A stretch of 64,000 nucleotides of DNA from Rhodospirillales bacterium (GTDB lineage Bacteria > Pseudomonadota > Alphaproteobacteria > Micavibrionales > Micavibrionaceae). The position numbers and the translations under genes were made by a program. The notes below the pieces were generated by a model, which was given only the letters and a program-made list of their open reading frames with translations, did no database searches and was not told where the DNA came from. Positions 58,717 to 64,000 of this stretch are shown in pieces. How positions within the stretch are numbered: the stretch's first letter is position 1; each line of letters opens with the position of its first letter. The stretch is taken from NCBI GenBank assembly GCA_023898765.1, contig CP060238.1:992001-1056000 (forward strand), read 5' to 3'.

Positions 58717-59757
58717 ATGTCTGAGCGTATCGTGTTTTTTGAAGTGAGAGGCGGCAGCGACAAGGAAGCGGACGGACACCGTAAGGATACGATGCCGATG
58801 GTTCAGGCCCTGCGCGACCGGGGGTATGAGGCGGAGGCCGTCTTTTATGACGATGATAAATCCGAAGAACTGTTGAACAAACTCTCCGGCAAGATCAATG
58901 CCTATGTCAGCCGGGTGAATCCGGGCACGATCTCCGGCGGGGAAGGAAAATATTTCGAATTTCTGAGACGGCTGGAACGCGCGGGCGCCAAGGGCATGCC
59001 TGCGCCCGATACGATGGTGAATATGGGATCGAAAGAGGCGCTGACAAAACTGACGGACTCCGTTTTTGTCCCTTCGGATACCGCGATGTATCGCAGCGTC
59101 GAGGAGATGAAGGCGGCCTTTCCGGTCAGCCTGTCCCGTAACGAACGTGTGATTAAGCAAAATCGCGGGTCCACAGGGGAAGGGATATGGCATGTCAAAG
59201 TGGCAGACGCGCGCGAATTTGAGGCTGGCGCCCCGTTGCCGATGGACACGAAGCTTAAATGCGTCGAAGCCGTGGATAATAAGGCGCACAGCTATACTCT
59301 GGGCGAATTTATCGAATTTTGCGACCGGTATTTCGGCGGGGATGACGGCCTTGTCATTGACATGAAGTTTCTTCCGCGGATCAAGGAAGGCGAAATCCGT
59401 GTCCTGATGGTGGGACGGCAGCCTGTTTTCGTCGTGCATAAAAAACCGGCCGAAGATGCGGACGCCTTTTCGGCGACGCTGTTTTCCGGCGCGGTCTATA
59501 CATACGATTCCCCGGACAAATGGCCGGACCTGATGGGCAAATTCAGTCAAGAGCTTCCCATGGTGCAGGAGAAGTTAAACCTGCCCGATTTTCCGCTTCT
59601 CTGGACGGCGGATTTTATTCTGGATACGGATGAAAACGGAAACGACACCTATTGCCTGGGCGAGATGAACTGTTCCTGTGTGGGCTTTACCTCGCACCTT
59701 GATATCGGCATTCAGGACAATATCGCCGAAGCCGTTATCCGCCGTTTGAAGGCTTAA
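58717..59757 (+). CDS. ATP-grasp-like protein, Cj0069 type
   Basis: A 346-residue soluble protein whose sequence resembles Cj0069-type proteins with an ATP-grasp fold: RVNPGTISGGEGKYFEFL (about 66-83), KQNRGSTGEGIWHVKVAD (about 147-164) with the nucleotide-binding Lys and Gly-rich loop, and late acidic ligands in TADFILDTDENG and CLGEMNCSCVG. ATP-grasp enzymes ligate carboxylates to amines or thiols. The substrate is unknown. GAAGGGGG precedes the ATG. It stands alone 163 bp after fliJ; the name is from memory of the family pattern. Confidence 0.68.
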   Translation: MSERIVFFEVRGGSDKEADGHRKDTMPMVQALRDRGYEAEAVFYDDDKSEELLNKLSGKINAYVSRVNPGTISGGEGKYFEFLRRLERAGAKGMPAPDTMVNMGSKEALTKLTDSVFVPSDTAMYRSVEEMKAAFPVSLSRNERVIKQNRGSTGEGIWHVKVADAREFEAGAPLPMDTKLKCVEAVDNKAHSYTLGEFIEFCDRYFGGDDGLVIDMKFLPRIKEGEIRVLMVGRQPVFVVHKKPAEDADAFSATLFSGAVYTYDSPDKWPDLMGKFSQELPMVQEKLNLPDFPLLWTADFILDTDENGNDTYCLGEMNCSCVGFTSHLDIGIQDNIAEAVIRRLKA

Positions 59758-59938
59758 TAAGGCATGCGGACCGGCTCAGAGGCCTGGCCCGTATTTACCG
59801 TAATCTGGAATCACTCAGTTCGTTTGCAAAACCGGGGCTTTTTCCTATCCTCTGTTTCCTTGTTTTTCAAAGGGTTAGCTCAGCGCGGCGAGATAGAGAA
59901 AACATTTGTTTGTTTTCGTCCATAAGCGGACGTTTGTC

Positions 59939-60730
59939 CTATTTAATTTGAAACCCCCATGGTTTTTCGTCAGCGTTTCCAATTATATGCACTTCGCAAA
60001 AAGGAAGGCCTGCTGCTTCTTGGGATAACTCCTCCTTAATAGCGTTCCAACGCTCTTTTGGAAGAGTGGTTAAATGAGCTTGAATTAACAGATAAAAAAT
60101 CCCTTCATATTTTTCAGAATCATTTTTTTTCGAAAGACAACAAAGAATACCCGCCTTTGTTGCCTCAAGAGCCTGATCGGTTGTATACATAATTCGATTT
60201 TTGGACATATGGCGATCAAAGTCGCTCTGCGGTGCATCGTCTTGTATCCCGATAAAACCGCGCCCGAAACCGGTTTCAATCATCTCTTTCTTTCGATGAT
60301 ATCGTTCACGCCCACGTTCAATAGTTACCTCTATCCCAAAATTATCGTCATTATCATTCAATAACCAACAATCAGGCGTATTGTTATCGAGCGGAAAGCG
60401 AATTCGGTCCGCTTTAATATCTTTAAACTGAAGAAAGCGTGATACTGGTGTTATTTCATCTCTAAGTTTTTTCCATGGCCCTTTTCCAAGACGGTAGTTA
60501 TTTAAATCGTCATTGGAACGGTCTTCTGCGAACAGGGTTTCTAGCCCATTTTGAAACTCAGTTATACCCATTCCATCAGGGGCAGATAGATCAGTATAAA
60601 ATTCACCTAACATTTTAACATCGAACATCGGATTCTCTTTAACGACCAGATAATCGTCCGCTATGGAGCGGTTCATAAATCTATCATTCAATGACTTGCT
60701 TTCAACAGGCAAGAAAAATAGCAGTTCCAT
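59939..60730 (-). CDS. AT-rich orphan protein of unknown function
   Basis: A 263-residue soluble protein. The ATG at 60730 is chosen over an in-frame TTG at 60757 that lies in a palindromic repeat. It is visibly more AT-rich than all neighbours and has different codon use, a sign of recent acquisition. Charged throughout, with Asn/Asp-rich WLLNDNDDNFGIEVTIERGR around residues 125-145; PDC...GIEVTIER is loosely reminiscent of the PD-(D/E)xK nuclease core but has Thr where Lys is expected. No signal peptide or membrane helix. It is flanked by short repeats on its upstream side. Confidence 0.6.
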   Translation of the reverse strand: MELLFFLPVESKSLNDRFMNRSIADDYLVVKENPMFDVKMLGEFYTDLSAPDGMGITEFQNGLETLFAEDRSNDDLNNYRLGKGPWKKLRDEITPVSRFLQFKDIKADRIRFPLDNNTPDCWLLNDNDDNFGIEVTIERGRERYHRKKEMIETGFGRGFIGIQDDAPQSDFDRHMSKNRIMYTTDQALEATKAGILCCLSKKNDSEKYEGIFYLLIQAHLTTLPKERWNAIKEELSQEAAGLPFCEVHIIGNADEKPWGFQIK

Positions 60731-60998
60731 GGATTCCCCTAGGATTGGCCCTGCCAATCCGGGGAATGACGGTATGGAAATCCATGGAGGGCCCGAACAT
60801 CCGCCTTTGCTGCTGCGCAGCTACGGACGGACAAGAGTCGGGTCATGACGGAAGGCTGGTTTTCTGGCCTTTGCAAGAGACAGTATAGGAAATAAATCCT
60901 ATTTTGTCAAGGGGGGTGGTCTGGATTGCTTCCACCTTCGCCCTATGGGCTTCGGCGGACAGGTCGTCGCAAAAGCTCCTCGCAATGACGGTTTTGTT
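60731..60998. repeat. repeat-bearing gap before the FliK-like gene
   Basis: No gene. Just upstream of the orphan's start lies a GGATTGGC...GCCAATCC inverted repeat (60742-60759) and a GGGGAATGAC unit. At 60921-60990 TCTGGATTGCTTCCACCTTC with CTCCTCGCAATGACGG is a member of the CATTGCGAGG family seen at 48.2 kb. Confidence 0.65.
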
Positions 60999-63143
60999 TT
61001 ACGCCTCCACCCCGAGGGCTTCTTTTCCTTTCAGGACGCGCACCCAGTATCTGGGATCGCCCTGAAAGGAAAGCTCGCCATAGATGTCCGTGTCGCTGAG
61101 GGCTTTGGCGTAGCCTTGCCGCAGGGCCTGTTGCATGGAGGCGCTGAAGGCGTTTTGGGTGCGCACGACCAGATCCAGCCTTTTGCCGCGCAAAAGCCCG
61201 TCCAGCTGCACCTCTCCCATCCGGCTCAGAGTCAGGTCAAAGATAAAGCGGGTTTGCCGCTTGTCTGCCGTTTCGCTCCCGTCGCCTGCGTTGCCGCTAT
61301 CTTGTTTCACATAGAGCGCCATTTTGTGGATTTCGCCCTCCCAGAACAGGGGAAGGGGCGTGGCGCGCCATTCGCTGCTGCTGCCTGTGCCTTCCGCACC
61401 CGCGCGGCCCAGGTTTGAAATATCCTGCGACAGGCGGTTTGTCAGCGCGCCTTTGCCGAGCCGCTGGAGAAGATCCGTTTTCCGCTCCCCCATCCAGCTT
61501 GTGATGTCTCCCGCCCGCACCGCCGCAATGAAAAAGAGGGCTGCCGGACCCAGCTGCGCAGGGATTGCCGGAGAGGGGAGCATGCGCGCCATTGTCTGGG
61601 CCGCTGCCGGACTGGCCTGCAGAAGAGACTGGTAGACCTCTTCGAGAGCCGGCCATTGTCCGCTTTGCAGGAAATTTGAAAGCGAGGGCAAAGCCCCTGT
61701 CTGGAGATTTTGCGGAGCGGCGGGCGTCAGGTTTTGCGGCTGGAGCTGGATTTGGCTGCCAAGCTGCAAATTGCCCGCGTTGAATTGCAGCACAAAACTT
61801 TGCGGCAGCGGCGCGCCGGGCCATTGCAAGGTCACAAGCGGCAGGTTTTGCGGCGTAAAGCCGGTCACTTGCGCGGTCAGGGTTGCGGGCCGGGCTTGTG
61901 TCAAAATGACCTGCGGCAGCTTGAGCGTCGCGGGAACAGGCAGGCGCAAAGCTTCGCCCGGCGGCGTGATTTTATTTAAAATGACGTTCGGCGGTAAAAC
62001 CTGCGAGAGCTGAACATCCAGTTGCGCGATGCGGACGGACGGCGCGGCCTGAGACGAAAGCAAAGAAGCGGGGGAAGCCGGAAGGGAAAGGGTGCCTGCG
62101 CTTCCTGCGCCGGGGAGCGAAAAAGCCTGCGGAGGTATCTGTGTCAGGACGGATGCGGAAGGCGCCGGGAGGGGAGAGCCTGCCGCCTGCGGAACGGCCG
62201 GTCCCTGCACATATCCCTGTCCCGATGTCTGTGCGGCAGGCAGGTTCAGGATCCGGGCGATCAGACGGGCCGTGCTTTGCGGCAAAGGGGGCTGCGCGTT
62301 TATGATCTCTACGGTTTGCAGGAGCGGGATAGCGGGAGGCTGCAAGGTTTGAACGAGGGGCTCGATCCGGGTATGTTGCCCGATCTGTATCAGGTCTTTT
62401 CCGGGCGCGCTTTGTGCGTTCTGCGCGATAAGGCCGGCCAGGAAGGGAATTCTGGTGACCTGCCCCGGAAGGACTTCAAGAGTCCGGGAAAATTGCTGAA
62501 CAATCTGGTCGGCCTGCACGGGCGGGACCGGTAAAAGCCGGACAACCGTTTCGCTTTCAAGCGGCGCGCGGGGCAGATTGGAAGATGGCGCGGGGGCGGT
62601 GTTTTGCTGTAGCGGAAGAGGCTGCGGCGCGGGCGGCGCCTGTCCTCCTGACGGGCGCGGTGCGGCGGGAGAGGGAGCGGGCGGAACCGTTTGTGCCTGT
62701 GTTTGCGCCTGTGTTTGTGTCGTTGCCGGAGCAGGGACCTGCGCGCGGGCCGTCTGTGGAAGCGGCCTTCCTTCCTGTGGCTGCGGGCGGGTGTTTTGCG
62801 GTTGCGGCTGCGGCTGCGCTTTCGTTTTTGCTTCCGGTGCCTGACGCACAACGGCTTGCCGCGGCGGGCGGCCCGCAGGAAGATCTATTTCAACTTTCTG
62901 ACCGGGTTGCGGCGGGTTTCTTTCGCGCAGTTTGACATCAATGTCGCCTTCCGGGGTCCGGATTCTGGTGCTGCCGTCCTGATTGGTCCGGACGACTTCC
63001 CCTTCCAGCCTTCGCGCGCGGGCGATATTTTCCAGCGCGTCGGGCAGGCGGACGATGCGGGCGGATTGCTCTCCTTTTCCGCCTGGCTGAAGATCGAGAC
63101 GTCCGCTTTGCGGCGCCCTTGTTAAATCGGACCCGTCGTTCAT
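60999..63143 (-). CDS. FliK-like flagellar hook-length control protein
   Basis: A 714-residue protein. Residues 1-95 include a short conserved-looking part (RRLEGEVVRTNQDGSTRIRT); residues 95-200 are an extreme Pro/Gln/Ala-rich low-complexity stretch (for example PQPQPQNTRPQPQEG). The middle is Gln/Leu/Pro-rich and beta-poor. The C-terminal 130 residues (about 585-714) contain IFDLTLSRMGEVQLDGLLRG and RYWVRVLKGKEALG, matching the Flg_hook domain of FliK, which switches export substrate from hook to filament. Secreted through the flagellar export system, so no signal peptide is expected. Adjacent to the FlhG-like gene and 2.4 kb from fliJ. Confidence 0.75.
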   Translation of the reverse strand: MNDGSDLTRAPQSGRLDLQPGGKGEQSARIVRLPDALENIARARRLEGEVVRTNQDGSTRIRTPEGDIDVKLRERNPPQPGQKVEIDLPAGRPPRQAVVRQAPEAKTKAQPQPQPQNTRPQPQEGRPLPQTARAQVPAPATTQTQAQTQAQTVPPAPSPAAPRPSGGQAPPAPQPLPLQQNTAPAPSSNLPRAPLESETVVRLLPVPPVQADQIVQQFSRTLEVLPGQVTRIPFLAGLIAQNAQSAPGKDLIQIGQHTRIEPLVQTLQPPAIPLLQTVEIINAQPPLPQSTARLIARILNLPAAQTSGQGYVQGPAVPQAAGSPLPAPSASVLTQIPPQAFSLPGAGSAGTLSLPASPASLLSSQAAPSVRIAQLDVQLSQVLPPNVILNKITPPGEALRLPVPATLKLPQVILTQARPATLTAQVTGFTPQNLPLVTLQWPGAPLPQSFVLQFNAGNLQLGSQIQLQPQNLTPAAPQNLQTGALPSLSNFLQSGQWPALEEVYQSLLQASPAAAQTMARMLPSPAIPAQLGPAALFFIAAVRAGDITSWMGERKTDLLQRLGKGALTNRLSQDISNLGRAGAEGTGSSSEWRATPLPLFWEGEIHKMALYVKQDSGNAGDGSETADKRQTRFIFDLTLSRMGEVQLDGLLRGKRLDLVVRTQNAFSASMQQALRQGYAKALSDTDIYGELSFQGDPRYWVRVLKGKEALGVEA

Positions 63144-63177
63144 GGAGGATAGTTTAGCATTAAGGGTATGAAACCTT

Positions 63178-64000
63178 CTACCCTGCAGCCTGCGCTTTTT
63201 TAGCTATTGCCAGGTCTTTCATCACGATTTTGACCAGCCTTTGAACATCCATTGCCGCTTCCGTGTTCGGCGAGCGCGTCAAAAGGGAGGTTTGATGACG
63301 AATGGCGTCCTTAACCCGCGGGTCATGGCGCACCATGCCGATGAGGGGCGGGCGGATGCGCAGGAAATTTTCGCAGGCTTTGAGCAGGGTCTTGTAGGTT
63401 TTTTCACCTTCGACCGCGCTGGAAGCCTGGTTGATGACCACGCCGACATTCTTGGACATGCCCGCCGCGCTGCCGAGTTTAATAAACGCATAAGCGTCGG
63501 TTAAAGAGGTGGGTTCGTCTGTGGTAACGAGAAGCGTCCGGCCCGCAGAGGCGGAAAGCATCCGCACCGTCCGGTCTATGCCGGCCCCAAGATCCAGAAT
63601 GACGGCATCATACAGGTCCGCAACTTCGATAAGCTGGTCGCGCAAAAGCGTCAAACGCTGGCTGGGCAGGGCGGACAAGGCGGCCTGACCGGAGCGTCCG
63701 GCGATGATATCGAACCCGCCTTCCTCAAAGGGCTGGATGATTTTGTCCAGCCCCATCCGTCCGCGTATCACATCGTTGAGATCGCGCTTGGGCATCATGC
63801 CAAGCTGGACATCGACATTGGCGAGCCCCAGGTCACCGTCAAAAAGCAGGACTTTTTTTCCTTCCATGGCCAGCCCGTGGGCGAGCGTGATGGAAAACCA
63901 CGTCTTGCCGACGCCGCCTTTTCCGCTGGCGACGGCAATAAGCTTCTCGCCCCGCCGGGACGTTCCCGCAGCGGAGGGGGGCAGTTCTTTTTCTCTGGAG
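63178..64000 (-). CDS. FlhG/MinD-like ATPase, 5' end outside the window
   Basis: A partial ATPase of at least 273 residues, 5' end beyond 64000. The frame continues upstream of the ATG at 63867 to the window edge, and that added part holds the deviant Walker A GKGGVGKTWF (63876-63917), so the ATG at 63867 cannot be the true start. Further motifs are LLFDGDLGLANVDVQLGM and VILDLGAGIDRTV, the MinD/ParA Walker A' and B. FlhG/FleN-type proteins set flagellar number and position with FlhF. FlhG rather than ParA is inferred from the FliK-like neighbour. Confidence 0.8.
   Translation of the reverse strand, partial: SREKELPPSAAGTSRRGEKLIAVASGKGGVGKTWFSITLAHGLAMEGKKVLLFDGDLGLANVDVQLGMMPKRDLNDVIRGRMGLDKIIQPFEEGGFDIIAGRSGQAALSALPSQRLTLLRDQLIEVADLYDAVILDLGAGIDRTVRMLSASAGRTLLVTTDEPTSLTDAYAFIKLGSAAGMSKNVGVVINQASSAVEGEKTYKTLLKACENFLRIRPPLIGMVRHDPRVKDAIRHQTSLLTRSPNTEAAMDVQRLVKIVMKDLAIAKKAQAAG

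Noticed and set aside
58645..59550. A 301-codon minus-strand frame
   Set aside because: Antisense to the ATP-grasp gene, which has clear motifs and a ribosome site.
62590..62850. Short repeated units that might suggest a CRISPR array
   Set aside because: They encode Pro/Gln low-complexity sequence of the FliK-like protein in frame; there are no constant repeats with unique spacers.
63178..63867. A complete gene starting at the ATG at 63867
   Set aside because: The frame is open to the window edge and the upstream part contains the Walker A motif, so the true start lies outside.

Overview
The window is chromosomal DNA of a motile, Gram-negative alphaproteobacterium. The markers are CtrA and its phosphotransferase ChpT, a long isocitrate dehydrogenase of the kind also found in Rickettsia and Thermus, a gene-transfer-agent type holin, KdsB (lipopolysaccharide), a flagellar set (FliI, FliJ, a FliK-like protein, an FlhG-like ATPase) and a complete chemotaxis operon. 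I cannot name the genus. A free-living lineage of the Rhodospirillales/Micavibrionales kind would fit, but that is inference.

Layout. 1-1.3 kb: two AT-rich genes for exported proteins on the minus strand. 1.39-9.2 kb: a block of podovirus genes in T7-like late order (nozzle/tail tubular B-like, virion-internal-like, tailspike, probable small terminase, large terminase, small membrane protein, SleB-type endolysin, 3-TM holin). Portal, capsid, integrase and replication genes are not in view. 9.2-16.5 kb: metabolism (DMT permease, icd, yggT-folD, acnA) and a zincin-like unknown. 16.7-25 kb: cheZ, a SIMPL protein, an orphan Phd-like antitoxin, lepA and two large proteins of unknown family, with repeat-rich gaps. 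25.2-33.5 kb: purH and the chemotaxis operon cheA-cheW-cheY-cheB-cheR (minus strand), then chpT. 33.5-41.7 kb: phosphoglucomutase/phosphomannomutase, galU, a membrane J-protein, aminopeptidase P, rpsU, ggt and two unknowns. 41.7-55.9 kb: a dispersed oligopeptide importer (yejA, yejB, yejE, yejF) interleaved with argC-argB-argD, a macro-domain protein, kdsB, a phosphatase-like gene, pyrD and pgsA. 56-64 kb: ctrA divergent from fliI-fliJ, an ATP-grasp protein, an AT-rich orphan, a FliK-like gene and a partial FlhG-like gene.

Motility and cell-cycle genes cluster here. CheA/CheW/CheY/CheB/CheR and CheZ form the chemotaxis pathway. ChpT and CtrA belong to the CckA-ChpT-CtrA relay, and a cluster of TTAA half-sites lies between ctrA and fliI.

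Two non-coding observations stand out. First, a 136-139 bp element bounded by TAGAGC-type inverted ends has three full-length copies. In each, the terminal TAG is exactly the stop codon of a neighbouring gene (the unknown gene ending at 16731, purH and ggt). This is what a TA-targeting miniature transposon inserting into stop codons would leave. Second, the argCBD operon has a candidate attenuator: a promoter-like sequence, a 21-codon arginine-rich leader ORF that may be leaderless, and an intrinsic terminator just ahead of argC. No tRNA, rRNA or CRISPR array was seen.
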